From Bugula neritina (Eukaryota > Bryozoa > Gymnolaemata > Cheilostomatida > Bugulidae), in NCBI GenBank assembly GCA_964035545.1, contig OZ037773.1:6933251-6997250 (forward strand): a stretch of DNA of 64,000 bases, written 5' to 3'. Every line of letters begins with the position of its first letter. Within the stretch, counting starts at the first letter, position 1. The translations under genes and the position numbers were made by a program. A model generated the notes under the pieces. The model saw only the letters and a list, made by a program, of their open reading frames with translations. It was not told the origin of the DNA and ran no database searches. Positions 41,879-54,758 of this stretch are shown piece after piece.

Positions 41879-44800
41879 TCGCATCAAACCTGCATGTTTT
41901 CATGACAAACAGGGGAAAACATAAAATGACACATGTCTGATATCTATGCATTTAATTTTTAGCATAACTAAGGGTCTCACAAGTTGACGATGGTAGAACT
42001 TTTATATCATATAAAGTATTTATGATTGTGTTGTCTCTAATTTAAAGATACATTAGTTTATAACACAATTTATTGATTTTTGTACCACAAAAAGTAGCTG
42101 TCAGTTTTTTCAAGCTGCATATAACTGCATTTTATTTTCTTGATACAAACAAAGCCTAGAATCTTTAGCTTAATTATAATATCTTCAATTAAGCAGTAAT
42201 ACTACCTCACAGTTTGGTTTAACATATAACTTAGCCTCAAGCCTCGTCTCTTCATCTTCAGGACTATCTCCCAAGGAAGAGAGGCTAACCATTCCAACTT
42301 CTGACATGCCATAACCAGACTAAAAGAATTATTTGGTTAGTTGAAAACAGTTAGAAACATGTTATAAATACTATTTTTAATTCAGAAATGTTAAAAAACA
42401 CTTTTTGCACTTGATGAATAAAATTCTTTGTTGAAACGATAAACAAAAAAAAGCAAAAATGAAATAAGAACATTTGTGCTAACATTCTAACTTTGTTTTT
42501 TTCCATAAGCAGTAATAACTGTTAAAGTAAATTTTTTAACTATAGCTCAATGTTAGTTTTTATGGTCAAAATAACTTTTTTTCATATCCTATCTATACTT
42601 AAAACCAAGTTATGATGTAAACCTTATGTGGGAAGATTTTGAGACTCACAAATTGCTTCCCTCCAAACACGGCTTTGATATTTTCTTTAAACTGCCTCGT
42701 CACAACTTGTCCACCATGCAATATGTACTTAAGATGTGGAACCTTAACATTTCCCTTCTTCTTCATATGATGAGCTATCAGTTGTACAAGTTGTCCTCCC
42801 ATTCCTAGAGTCTCAATCCTAGAAAGTAAAAGGAAACATTCTTCAAATGAAATAGACTCTAGCAAATGAATTTGTACAGAAAAATATAAGAGGGTAATGG
42901 ATTGCCAGTAGCTGTAGTTTAAATATAAAAGATAGAAATGAATTTTCAGTTTGTTAATGCTAAGCTACTACAATTTAATACCATTGCATCGTATTCTTCA
43001 ACTAGCATGCACCTTTTACATGAACAAGTTTAAAAAATAGTGAGCCAAAGCTGTACAAGTTATTTTGCCATTCCTAGAGTCTCAGTTCTGCAGTTAGATA
43101 GAACAAACATTAGACTAAAAGTTTAAATAAATTTATGCTATACAAAACTATATTTTATGATAACCTATAAGTGCAAACTAAACAAATGCATCAGATTTAT
43201 TCGAGTAACAAAAAGAGGATAAAAAAGTACCATTATCGTAGGTATTTTTTACCATGTATCCTTCATAGTATGCTAAAGATTATTTGCAAAAAAGTTTATT
43301 GAAGCCAAATTAGCATCTGCTGAATGAACAGATCATGTATGTTACAAGATCAATATTCAATTGATGCAATAATGCATACATATTTTTAACAGGAATGTAA
43401 ATTTTAAACTATACAAAACTTTTGTATCTAACTTTTTACATCAAGTATAATAAAAGAAAAAAATCTTTCTTTAGAAAACCACATTTTAGTCATGAAAGAA
43501 AACTATTGTAAGAAACAAAACATAATTTCATCAAATTGATGATGGGCATTATATTTTTCAACCAAAAGCTTTGGTTTTTGAGTACATAACTTTTATTTCC
43601 CTATGAATTTTAATTTTTAGTTATCGATCTGTAGTAAATTTTATGATAAGCTTATTAGACAGTTTCAATTTTTTGCTAATGTAAATATAATATGTAAATC
43701 ATTATTTATTGTTATTCTATCAATAATATGTATTTATATGTTTTATTATAATGTATTAAATATTATGCATTATTAGCCTATATATTATATTACTTAATTT
43801 AATTCAAAGTTGATGAAAACTTATGAGATATAACATGAATAAACTTTTCACTGCAGTTTCACATATAACATTAATATACATTGTTTTACTAACAAAGTCA
43901 ATCTTACTGTTCATCTAGAATTACATCTGCTAGCTTTCTGGTATTCTCCTCAATATTCTCTGGTGCAATCTGCATGCTGAGTACAACCTTGGACATTTTT
44001 CCAGCCAGCGAACACATCACAAACCCAAAGCTCACCAGTTCATCCATACTTGGGTTCGTTGTCAGCGCCGGCTAATTAAGTAGACAATTGAATACAAACA
44101 TGCAAATTAAAAAACAGACTGCAAAATATAAAATTTACACTAAAATAAAGATTCCCACAAAAGTGGTGAAAAATAAATGAAATGCAATGTGAATACGAAA
44201 TGTGACTTTTTTCAATTACAAAAACTAAGCTTATAAACAAAATTGTTTTGATTATACTTTGACTATATGACTACTAATATGACTTTTATACATGCTTTGT
44301 AATCACAGCAATCTTGCAGTCTCTTTTAGCAGCAATTTACCCATTTTAGTGGTGAGATTTAAAAATGCATAGTTGATTTACAAATTTATTTTTTATCAAA
44401 CAGTTGAAAATATTAATTTGCAATAAGTGTTATATTTAGTATAGCATGCTATATGTCTTACATACAAATAATGTTGTTCGAGCTGGAGTTCGTTGGAACT
44501 AGCTGCAGGAATAAACAAATTATACATATTGCATAAAACATCTATTAGATTTTAGCTGTTATAATAAGCAATTTTGAATTTTTAAACTCTATAAAAATAC
44601 TAAAGCAAAGGGTCTCAATATAAACACTTGCGACAGACTTTGATGTTAAACAAGCATTCACTTACACCATTATTATCAGGTAGCACTAACAGATCCCCCA
44701 TTCCTTGGTGCGAGTGTACTATGCACTTTGGTTTCCCAGTGCTCCCCTGTAACATCACAAAGTTTCATCTATTAAATTGGATTACGATATATTTTTATAG

Positions 44801-46786
44801 CAACATAATGTTTTTTATTAAGCATAGTAACATTGTACTATTTAGGTAATATCATACGCAACAAGATAGTAGCTTGTAGCCCAAAATAATTTTTAATTTG
44901 TTCTTATGTATAGATGTGCTTTTAGCAATTGAATAAATCGATTCAGTTAACAAAAAATATTTTTGTCATAACTTGAGCCATTGTCCTTATTATAGGAAAA
45001 GAGACAACATAATGTAATTATTAAAAAAAGATTCTGAAAATTAGGTGGTGAAATAAATACAGAAAACATTAAGGAAAATAAAAATTAATAGAGTTTTGTC
45101 GTTTGAAAGTTTCAACCATTGCAATTTATATACTAAAAGTAAAGCAATAAATGAAAGGTAAAATAAATTATAAAAATTATTTGAATATAGAACGATATGT
45201 GACACGTTTTGTATTTTATTTAAATGTTGCAATTTTGTGGCGTGAAAGGTTTTAGGGTGTATACTATTTTATTACCGATGAGAAGGTGTAAAACATATCG
45301 TATTCCGGCTGAACGCTGCCTTTAGCCGCTGCCAGCTCTTCATCGGTGATGACTTTTCCCATCTCAATCAGTTTGTCTAGATTATTTAGAAACTTGTGTG
45401 GAGGTGATCTATCTTTATGTGTGTGATCATAGAAGACGTGCTTCACTGTCGGTAATCTATAAGTATATATAAACGCTGAGCTAGTAGAAATAGTTAATAC
45501 GCTTTGGATATGTGATGTAAGATATACAATATCACATAGCCTCTGTACCATACAATAGAAATATTGACACATACTTAGAAGATGTCGGAGTCTCACAATC
45601 ATCAAACAGAGTCACCAGAGCAGAGAAAGTGTCACCATAGTCAGCTTCACCAACAACGATGACTTTCGGCTCCAAGGCTGACACCACATTGATTATACAT
45701 TGCTCTCTTGGAGTGTAAATGTACGGCTTCTGTAAGTTACAGAATACTTTATGTATGTTGATCTATATTTTATTTACAGCTTTTTACATAATATGATTTA
45801 GTAGTTTACAATAACCTAATGCAACAAGCTGTTACTGTTTCATAAAGCAATGAGTATACCTATTTTGTTATTTATTTTTTCATAAAGCATTGCTAGCTGT
45901 CATAAATGTTGAAAAACTTTTATATATGTCGCTATATTGGTATAGAAAACAGCTGTAGTCTAGTCTAGTTTAGTGTTTGCTATAGGGTATGGGTGCGAAT
46001 CAAGAAAAGTATCTAATTATTATTTTTCCTGTCTACTTAAACACATTGAAATTTTTGCAATCGTTGGTCTTTTACATAATTATATTTGAAGTCTAGCTTT
46101 TTAATAAGTACCAAATACATCTAACGAATTTCTTTGAGTGAGTAATATATTTCTGTGTCTATATAATGTTATGAAATCGAATGTTGGAAATTATATGCAG
46201 GTCATTAAATTATAGTTTATAAAGTATAGTCACGACTAAAGTTGTATTATAACCAACATTATATGTCTATATAAAGGTGCACATGTAATGAAATAAATAT
46301 TGAAAATAAAATAAATGAAATAAATATTGAAATAATTTGAAGAAGATATTTCTTACAGCAAATCCAATTCCAATAGAAGCTGCAGCAACGAACAATATAA
46401 TTGGCTCTGATGAGGAAACACCCATTGAACACAAGGCATCTTTACCAGGTACACATCCACAGGCTAACAAACCCTTTGCATATTGGTCAGCCTGAAACAT
46501 AACATTACAGCAATAAGCAATAGAAATCTTTAATTAACAATTCTTTTTCATTATACAATGGTGCCAATAAAGATGGGTATTAGAAAATTCTGCTCAACTA
46601 AAATATAACCCATACCTTAGCAAACACTTCTTCAGTTGATATTCTGGTGTTGGTCTCTAAATTAAGAATTTCTCCAACAAGACCTTTTCCTCTGGCTTCT
46701 TCAATAACTTGATACAAAGTGAGATCCTTTCTAAGAGGGTATTGAGAGTCATAAGAGCTTGTGTAGCTTTTAGTCAATGGCTCCAT
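38919..46786 (-). CDS. AMP-binding acyl-CoA ligase-like enzyme, paralogue D
   Basis: Fourteen exons on the minus strand: 46786-46616, 46491-46357, 45729-45575, 45456-45276, 44746-44666, 44071-43908, 42818-42650, 42319-42206, 41704-41556, 40957-40810, 40652-40597, 39854-39791, 39203-39132 and 39044-38919, giving 594 residues. Every intron phase matches paralogue C. Exon 5 is one codon shorter and exon 14 three codons longer (ends GFEEKL). The motifs are kept: [36 protein letters not shown]. Exons 1-4, 7, 10 and 14 are close to C; exons 5, 6, 8 and 12 are much less so. Intron 11 begins with an 18-bp minisatellite and intron 8 carries a CA/CGCA tract. Both copies look functional: no frameshift or stop is seen. 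Confidence 0.92.
40157..40596. repeat. 18-bp minisatellite at the exon-11 donor of ligase D
   Basis: About 24 copies of GACTAGAGTTAGAATAGA with mainly GACT/GGCT and GA/GG changes, and higher-order repetition (two blocks with GAAGCTAGAGTTAGTTTAGG). Its right edge overlaps the donor of exon 11, so on the transcribed strand the intron starts directly as repeat. Confidence 0.97.
41772..41880. repeat. CA / GCACGCAC microsatellite in ligase D intron 8
   Basis: (CA)n mixed with GCAC and CGCG units, about 110 bases, 70 bases upstream of the exon-9 acceptor on the minus strand. Ligase C lacks it at this site. Confidence 0.95.
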
Positions 46787-47225
46787 AACTCCTTTGCTTA
46801 TTTAGTATACTAGTTTGAAAGGATTATTCTGCATCTAAAGCTTGCTGCCAGTAGAATGAACATCTATCAACTGTTTCAAGGTTTTGTAGAAAATATTTAT
46901 ATTGAAAAAATGTGATGGTACCAACACAATCTTTGATTAAAATTTTGCTATGTCACTTTTACCTAAAGGAAAAAGTTAACAACCATCTGTAAAGTTGTGT
47001 GTATAAAGATTCTATTGGGTGATAAGCAAACTAAAAGTAGCATGCAGCTAATGAATTATAGTTTATTTATGAAGCTGTAGAGTACCAAATACTGCCACTT
47101 CAAGTATAATATGCTTGCGACACACTTTTCACACACCAGAGCTGTTAATCAAGCAAATAATCATTGTCTTTCAATATATGGAGAATAATGGAGTGCAAAA
47201 TAATTATTTGGGACTATTGTAGAAT

Positions 47226-47408
47226 TGGCTATATAACATATAACATAACCTATAATAACATACATATAACATATAACATATAACATATAAAACATAGCAT
47301 ATAGCATATAGCATATAACATATAACATATAACATATAACATATAACATATAAAACATACCATATAGCATATAGCATATAACATATAACATATAACATAT
47401 AAAATAAA
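47226..47408. repeat. Heptamer satellite (CATATAA)n
   Basis: About 25 units of CATATAA with CATATAG variants, upstream of ligase D. Frames reading MLYVICYMLY come from this repeat. Confidence 0.93.
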
Positions 47409-47968
47409 ACTTATAATATGTAAAGTATAACTATAAGCTAAACTGCTAACTGTATATTATTATATAGAAATTATATGATATGGAAGACAACTTCAAAATT
47501 ATCCAACAATGATATAAAATGTATTAATTATTATTGTTTGTTTTAAATATAATATTATTATAATATATGTGCTCAAGACCACCCTGCTCTGTATTTTATT
47601 TATTTCTTCTTATGTTGGCAGACAATTTCAATTCAATTGCATCCAATCTTACCTATGAGCTATATAACAAATGCAGTTATACTTTAATTATTCCAGCTAC
47701 ATAACACATACCTTAATTGCCACTATTGTAAGATTTAGGCTAAACTTGTACATGTTATAAGTATTTGCTCTAAATAATAATAAAGTTTTACTATCTGAAG
47801 TTGCTTTTTAATACAGCTTCTTAACTTGTAATTTTTCATTTTCAAATACATATTAAAAGACTACTATTCTATCTTCAAGTGTAAGCAAAATATATACAAA
47901 ACCAAAAACTTTTATATTATAGAAGCAACATTTCCTGAGACATGATCACTATTAATTAGTACCCATCA

Positions 47969-48122
47969 TCAGTTGAGTTGTAATGAAGATAAATGGTTGA
48001 CTTCGGATGTTTTTGAGCTGCAAGAGAATTTGGTAATCTCCTCTAGGAAGGTTGTAGCACGTACAGGATTGCCAACACTGTCATAAACAACGTGTCGCGT
48101 TAAATAGTTTTTGGCTGTTTCA
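47969..48122 (-). CDS. Possible terminal exon of an unidentified gene
   Basis: On the minus strand an AG acceptor (TTTGGGGAAG) is followed by 50 open codons and TGA. The translation includes AKNYLTRHVVYDSVGNPVR and TTFLEEITKF, which has amino-acid usage more like protein than the surrounding AT-rich DNA. I found no upstream exon, and the higher-coordinate side soon meets the plus-strand thrombospondin-repeat gene. It may be an isolated exon, a pseudogene piece, or chance. Confidence 0.3.
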
Positions 48123-48389
48123 CTTCCCCAAACAGGTGAAAATAACATAAAGATTCACACCTATACTTTTACCTGTCTGGTTTCGATTCCATGCAAGTTG
48201 ATTTAGTCATCTTCACCACTTACTGTAAGTATACCTTTGACAAATTTAATTTTGGGAATTTTATTGTCTTACATAACATGTTTTATGTATCAATGGCTTG
48301 CAGTTTATTGTACTTCTATAGCAGTTTAATTTAGTTGATCATTTAATTTTTTATTATTAATGAAATATCTTCCAAAGAGGAAATCATGT

Positions 48390-48500
48390 TAGATCAGATA
48401 GCATGACCAGATAGTTTTCCTGGCATCATTAATCTGCAAGGATTTGAACCTTTAGTTGACCTTGTGTTTACTAAACCAGTACTTTTACCACACTAAGCTA
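48390..48500 (-). mobile_element. SINE head fragment
   Basis: Minus-strand sequence GGTTTAGTAAACACAAGGTCA followed by AAAGGTTCAAATCC matches the tRNA-like head (A/B box region) of the SINE family at 20216. The body is truncated or very decayed. Confidence 0.5.
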
Positions 48501-48971
48501 AAGAAAGCAGAAATTTAGAGCCCACTCTCAATAACATTCATTAAATTACAAAAATCTTTCAAGATTGGGCATATCGTGGTTTGCTAGTATATAGGGTTTG
48601 AAGCATATTTTTACAAATTAGTTGGTGTAGTTTTTAACGCCTTTTTAAAGTGTTAATATTTTTTTACATTTTGGATGCTATTATAAAATGAAAAAAGGAA
48701 TTAATACTAAACTTAGGGCGCTTTCGGATTCCCTATACAGGTATGCGTAGGGAAGATCCGAAATCAACCTTATAAATAATTTAGAAATTATATAAATAAA
48801 TTTCACCCAAACTTTAACTTCTAAGTAATAAGGCAGCTAGCTGTAGCCCAGATTTGTTTTCCTGAATAAAAACTTTGAACAGTCGTGTGATATATATTTA
48901 TAAGAAAAGCTTCTAAAAGTATTTGCTGTTTAAATGTTGTAAAATATGCTGTGTCTTTCAGGTGCGAAATA

Positions 48972-50119
48972 ATGGTGAAAAGTATTGCCCTTTTTCTCAC
49001 AGGTTAGATATAATAAACACAACAACTATTACATTTTTAATACTCTAGATATAATATAATATTTCACTTTGAGAATATTTTTGTATATTGTTCGCTATAA
49101 AATAAGTTTATGCTTGTGAGGTTTTACACAACATGATCTAATTTTGAATATTATTTTAGTGAGTCTACTCTTGTTGATTAGAGTAACAGAATGCAGGCGA
49201 CCACCTCAGAGGTATTCAGGTAATTTGTTCAACTTCTATGTTGTTGTTGATTATTTTATCCAAACAGGTGTATCAAACATTAAAATCCTGTGCAGCTTTT
49301 CCTTTTTAAAACCAGTCATTAAATGTATATATAATTGTATTATAAATGACTCATACATTCATGACATGTTATTTAGGCTTTTATGTGTAGAAAGGCTATT
49401 TTACGGCTAATTTCCAACTTTCATATCAAGTCATAAATAAGTAAGAACAACCAATAATTATGAAGATGATAATTTACACTTTTGAGCAACTCTGCTTTTG
49501 TTCTAAACAGTATAAACTCTTTAGCCTATACTCACAGACTGTGAGAACCCCTGATGACAAGGGTTTTAAACTTTGCCTCCCATGTCATATGCTGAAAACT
49601 TGGTTTGAAAACCTTCACTTAAAGCATGGAAGCATTTATGACAAGATGCCCCTTCTGACATCAGCAATGACCTTTTGGGAGGGAGTGGAACCCGTGACCT
49701 CTGGCTTACTGAACTATCCCTTACCACACTTGATCTGCTTCACAATATGATTTGCAGCTCAATACAGTATAAAGAAAAAGTTGTAGGTGAATTGTTTTTT
49801 GTTTAAAGCTGTGGTCAGAACTTGGGGGCCGTGGAGTAGATGGTCCGTATGCACAGTAGCTTGTGGTGGTGGTACACAGTCTAGGTCAAGAGCTTGTGTT
49901 GTGGACAGAAGGTCGATTCAAAGGGGAAGACAATACCATCCTTATAAGGGCAGGTGTTGGGGTGTCTCAGTTGGTGTGAGAAGATGCAACAGTCAATGCT
50001 GCAAAGGTAAGTATGGCACTTACTGTGTGACTTTAAATAACAACATACTATTTGCATACGCAATATGCTTATTTTTAACTTTTTTGGGAGTAGAACTGTC
50101 TCGTTGCACACCTGTATAA
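48972..50119 (+). CDS. Small secreted protein with a single thrombospondin type-1 repeat
   Basis: Four exons: 48972-49002, 49160-49219, 49809-50006 and 50091-50119, 105 residues. A signal peptide ([20 protein letters not shown], then EC) is followed by a TSP1 module: [33 protein letters not shown] and a final SRCTPV in the last tiny exon. The W..W..C and C.GG patterns are those that carry C-mannose and O-fucose in this family. The ATG is preceded by TCTTTCAG, suggesting a 5' UTR intron. Intron 3 (50007-50090) is 84 nt, a multiple of three, and has no stop, so retention would insert 28 mostly hydrophobic residues. A SINE fills much of intron 2. AATAAA occurs near 50218. The role is probably extracellular binding; the partner is unknown. 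Confidence 0.8.
49525..49732 (-). mobile_element. tRNA-derived SINE in intron 2 of the TSP1 gene
   Basis: Order on the minus strand: decayed head with GGTCACGGGTTCCACTCCC, then TGATGTCAGAAGGGGCATC, and the tail GTTCTCACAGTCTGTGAGTATA. It matches the family at 5909 and 20216 with moderate divergence. Open frames here are repeat artefacts. Confidence 0.7.
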
Positions 50120-50810
50120 ACTTTGTTAGAACAATTAGCTTAAGATCGCAAAGTGCAGTGTATCAGGTTGGTGTTGCTTAATTAACACTAATTTTTAAAT
50201 GATCATTTTAAAATGTAATAAATAAGAAAAATTCATTAGCTAGTATGGTAGTGAGATAGGCTAGCTGTAAATATCAAAGGAGAAAGAATTTTATGTTATC
50301 AAACACTTTACATTCAAATAAATTAATATTGTGAAAGGCTTTGGCTACATTTTTTCGAAACATTTATTTAAACATAACATTTACAATATTGGTTCTCTTA
50401 AACATCATGAAAGAGTTTTCTTATACAGCTCCTAGCAAATATTTTTTTTAAGAGAATGTGATGGATATATAAATATTGAACCAAAATTCTATTAGAAATC
50501 GTGGCTCTTTAAAAACATCCCCACGTATATAATTATATATGCATTATGAACATTTTATCAATATTAAGTGCACCAAAAGGTAGTAATAATGTGAATATTA
50601 TTAATTGTAAATATTACTGAGTGTGAGGCAATTTATGTAGTTGAGGGAAGATGGCAGCCGTGGTCAAGGTGGGCAGACTCAGGATCATTCAAATACCAAG
50701 TAGAGCAGCAGTATAGGACCAGGTCGTGTACTCCACCCCGGTGTGGCGGTGAGACATGCTCCGGGTACAGTTCTCAAGTCAAACAGTTTGGTGAGAGAGT
50801 ATTCAACCTT

Positions 50811-50936
50811 CTGTAATATCTGTAATGTCTGTAATATCTGTAATATCTGTAACATCTGTAATATCTGTAATATCTGTAATATCTGTAACATCTGTAATGT
50901 CTGTATTATCTGTAACATTTGTAACATGCTGTAACA
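50811..50936. repeat. 9-bp tandem repeat (CTGTAATAT)n
   Basis: About 14 units of CTGTAATAT/CTGTAACAT/CTGTAATGT. Upstream (50650-50790) is a GC-richer stretch, ATGGCAGCCGTGGTCAAGG, reminiscent of the SINE head but without a clear B box. Confidence 0.92.
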
Positions 50937-53588
50937 TCTCGTAGCTTTAAATACCAAATATTTCTTAAAAGTAACAGTGTAATAAGTGTGATACGTCGAA
51001 ATACAATAGATTTAATGCTATCATGGCAAACCAGTGTTTGTTCAAGTTGTATGAAAATAGTATTTCATTTGATTTTTATAGATAATTTGGTTTATGTATG
51101 GTGTGCTATGTGTTAAACTTGCATTCTAAGCGAGCATATCATATACATAATATATAAATAGATATAAATATACATACTTACATATATACATGTACATATA
51201 CATGCATATACCTATTATACTACATAGTAGGATATATAGTATATATTATTATAGTAGGAAATATTGTATATAATTTATATATAGAATATATATATTATAT
51301 AATTAAGATCATATAACTATTATTTGTAGGTAGAATATATGAGCCATACTGAATGTACAGATAGATTATGAAGCTTCTATCTGGTCTTCAGTCTTCTATT
51401 AACAACCCATAAACTCTCATTGTTTTGAAGATATTATAATTTTAGTACATGTATTTTGATGATCTTATAGTAATTATAATTATAGTATAATTATTATCAA
51501 ATAAGCAATTTCTGTTAATTTCATTTTCTACCAACATTAAATAGATATTTTATTGTTTTATATATTATGTCCTAGAAGTCATGTTACCAACAAATTGAAC
51601 TTTTTGTCAGCACTCTATGGTTGTGAGCTTTTAGCTGCTAGTGCTGCTATTATGTAAATTAAAGTGTTATGTAATATTTTTATAGCATAACAAATCTCAC
51701 TCAAATACTATTATATTTACTGAGTTATTATTTGGTGTCATATTAGGATTTCATATTGAAGTGTTACCTAGCTTTAAGTCACCCACAGCTGTTGGAATAT
51801 TTCGTAAGTGGTAAACTTAATTACCATTTATAAAATCCACCATACTTGTACATTCAATTACAAGAATATTTATAGACATGCATGTTACACCCAAATAATT
51901 ATGATTTGCTTGCTTCTAATTTTTGAGTAATTAATCACGTTAATTCGAACTGCTTAGCTAATTATAATAAGCAAATTCTATACAATTTTTATGTAATTGT
52001 TTTAATAATAATATACTAATGAAGTGGTTATAACAAGATTTGCTAGAAAATAATTATTCAATATGTATCACAATAAATGCAATGACAGTGCTAGTCACAG
52101 AATTGCAACTCCTAAAATATGAAAACATTCAGAGAGTTTTTAGCTTTTATCCAAAATGTATGGTAAACCTTTAAATACATAAAGCACCCTAGTGCAATGT
52201 GTTGTATAATGCAATATACTTCATATATAGCATTGCTGCTAAAAATAGTATCATGTTGTATATTATTACACATAGCAGTATACTGTATAATAATACCATA
52301 ACAAATTAATATAACAGTATTATGCTTTATGCTATTACGTACACATAGCAAGGGTACATGAACAAGCTACCAGAATTAAACATATGTTGAGAAATTTTAC
52401 AAAGCAATAACCTAGAATAATGAAAAAAATTAAAATTTACTTGCAATTTAGAAGCAGTTGGAATTTTATATTAACTATACTGCAGCTGTATATGGCAAGC
52501 TTACATAAAGTAATAAAGTATATTAATATAAATAACATCATCTGTATTAAGTTTTTTACCAAGTAATATTTTGCAAAACCTGTGCAAGATAAATAATTTT
52601 GAATGTAATAAAACTTGATTGCCAATAGCTGCCGAAATATGACTATCCTGTTGATTCAAACCTATGATCAATAGACCACATTGGAGAATACAACTTCTCA
52701 TATCTATAATTGCATTATAACCCCCACTGTGTATTCACCTTTTTAGGGATAATTTTCTTTGTGTGTGTAGGCTTGGGGTGAATTTGAACAAAATATTATT
52801 TAGCGCCAGCATTGTTATGTTTTTCAGTTACCTACTGCAAAATAGTGCTATCTTAAAAAGCAGCTTTAATTTTGTTTTAGCTTTGCTTAAAATACTTCTT
52901 ATTTTCTTACAGCAAAACTTTGAGCTTGCAATAGTTTCTTATATGATGGCCAGTATTTTAACTGCCTCAATCGGTATCAGTTTGAGGTTATGAAACATTT
53001 TGCATTGCAAAAGCCTTAAGCAAAAGCAAAGTGCCCAGTATTATTGGGTGCTTAGCCAGTTTTAAAACAATATTAGCTCAATAATCTATCATCATGCAAA
53101 CTTCTAATTAAAGCTTAAAGTATTCAATAACAGATTTTGCCCAGACCTTGTCCTACATGAAAATGAATGTAGTTATAGTCGTGCCAACATCACAACATGG
53201 CGACATGGGTCAGAGATAATTTATGTCATTGTCCTTTTAATAATTTACCAGCATATGTCTGGCTAGAAAAGCCCTCCAGCTTTCACTTAGAGTCTTATAA
53301 CAAACTATTTTTATCTGCTGAAGTGAATGCCCTGTAAAGTCTCGTGAAGTTGTTGAAAAAACTACATTATCATTGTCTCATACTGATTATTCAGACACAA
53401 GCTATATATGGTCATATAATGGTAGGCTTTGAGCCCCCCCCCCCCCCTTTCTCCTCGCAATATAGCCTCAGCTTCGGTTTTGGTGTTGGTTTACTGCGTT
53501 TCTGTCTAGACCAATAGGGTTTTGTTAGCATTATTATAAAAATTTACCACAATAATATTTTTTGGTAATGAAAGCATTTTTAAAGCTA

Positions 53589-53590
53589 TG

Positions 53591-53652
<62 letters not shown>
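53589..53652. repeat. (CA)n(TA)n compound microsatellite
   Basis: ACACACACACACAC runs into a long (AT)n tract. A C homopolymer of about 14 bases lies 145 bases upstream. Confidence 0.95.
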
Positions 53653-53654
<2 letters not shown>

Positions 53655-54587
53655 TAAAAGCATGTTATGAAGCTTTTTGATTGAACACTATCAATATGCC
53701 TGTACGGAGAAAACCCCAAAACGGTAAAATATGCTAATAAACAAGCAGCTAGTTTCAATATATTTTCCATATTTTAGTACCCTTTCTTTTTTATATGCAA
53801 TATAGATAAAATGTACAGTAAATTTCTGTCATAGTTTTCTGCAATTGGAAGCACAACTCACACTTTTGGTTAATCTGCACCCCATGATAAAACACGACAT
53901 AGTCTTTCTTTTTCAACATATTAAAGTCCGTGTTACTTTTTAAGGGCTTACAATTTCTTACATTGCAAACTCTAATAAATTACTGCAATACTAAAATTTT
54001 GGCCTAATCCATCTCAAATAAAAAGGTTTAATCCTGATAACTTTTGATTGCTTGACCACCTATACAAAGCAATTCTACGGCACCTAGTAGTTATGCAAAC
54101 TCACAGCCCTGCAGCTGTTAACAATTTAAACAAACTTTTTATATGTTTTTAATTTTTATATCTATTTTTGACTTGGTTTTAACAATTTTTTTTTCAAACT
54201 GTTGCCTGATAAAAATTCTGTTTTAACATAATATATGTGGCATAAAATGCTTCTTCAGAAATTATATAGTTATGTAATCTTTGCAGCTAGCCATGAAATA
54301 CTAATTAAGTTATATAAGTTTTGCATGAGAACTGATTTTGAAATGCTTTGAGTAATCATTAGAGGGAGTCGAGAAATGCTAACATCTAATCGATGAAATC
54401 TCACGCTGCTAAGCTGACAAGTGCAATGACCCCTGCCGAAATCAATATTGACCTCCTGGGCAATAATTATTGAAAACATTTTTATTATTTTAAACAATTG
54501 ATACTTTAAAAATAGAAAAGGGGCTCTACTAACCAGCGAGCTTATGTAACCAACAGGAAATAGCAATGGGAAATATGTAGTCTTATA

Positions 54588-54758
54588 CACTGCGTTTCCA
54601 TGACTGCGCATAATGCGAATGAATACCCCGTACGGATTATTTGTGGTTTGTGGTTTGCATTAACTTATAGTTGCGGTTTCATTCGATGTAACCGTTTCCA
54701 TTAGCCATTAGCCGAATGAAAAAATCCATTCGCATAATGCGATAATGGAAATGCAGTG
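54588..54758. mobile_element. 171-bp MITE with CACTGC ends
   Basis: CACTGCGTTTCCAT followed by CGCATAATGCGAATG on the left matches the reverse complement of the right end (CACTGCATTTCCATTATCG, then CATTATGCGAATG) over about 33 bases. The centre holds a repeated TTTGTGGTTTG. The flanks are TTATA/ATATAA, so a short TA-type duplication is possible but not clear. No coding capacity. Confidence 0.75.

Larger units (their letters stand above)
46787..48960. other. Intergenic region between ligase D and the thrombospondin-repeat gene
   Basis: The two genes point away from each other, so both promoters should lie here. Apart from the heptamer satellite, the possible exon and the SINE fragment, I see an imperfect palindrome at about 48718-48768 (TTTCGGATTCCCTATAC against GTAGGGAAGATCCGAAA) that resembles 60059-60110. 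No TATA box was recognised with confidence. Confidence 0.5.

Noticed and set aside
41721-41951. His/Thr-rich and Cys/Val-rich frames
   Set aside because: Artefacts of the CA/CGCA microsatellite in ligase D intron 8.
47161-47398. Frames reading MLYVICYMLY repeats
   Set aside because: Produced by the (CATATAA)n satellite, whose period of seven leaves all frames open.
49460-49750. 96-codon open frame in the TSP1 gene intron
   Set aside because: It runs through a SINE copy and has no domain character; it lies between good splice sites of the host gene.
53434-53448. Poly-C run as a feature
   Set aside because: A homopolymer of about 14 C may be real or a sequencing length error; no function can be argued.
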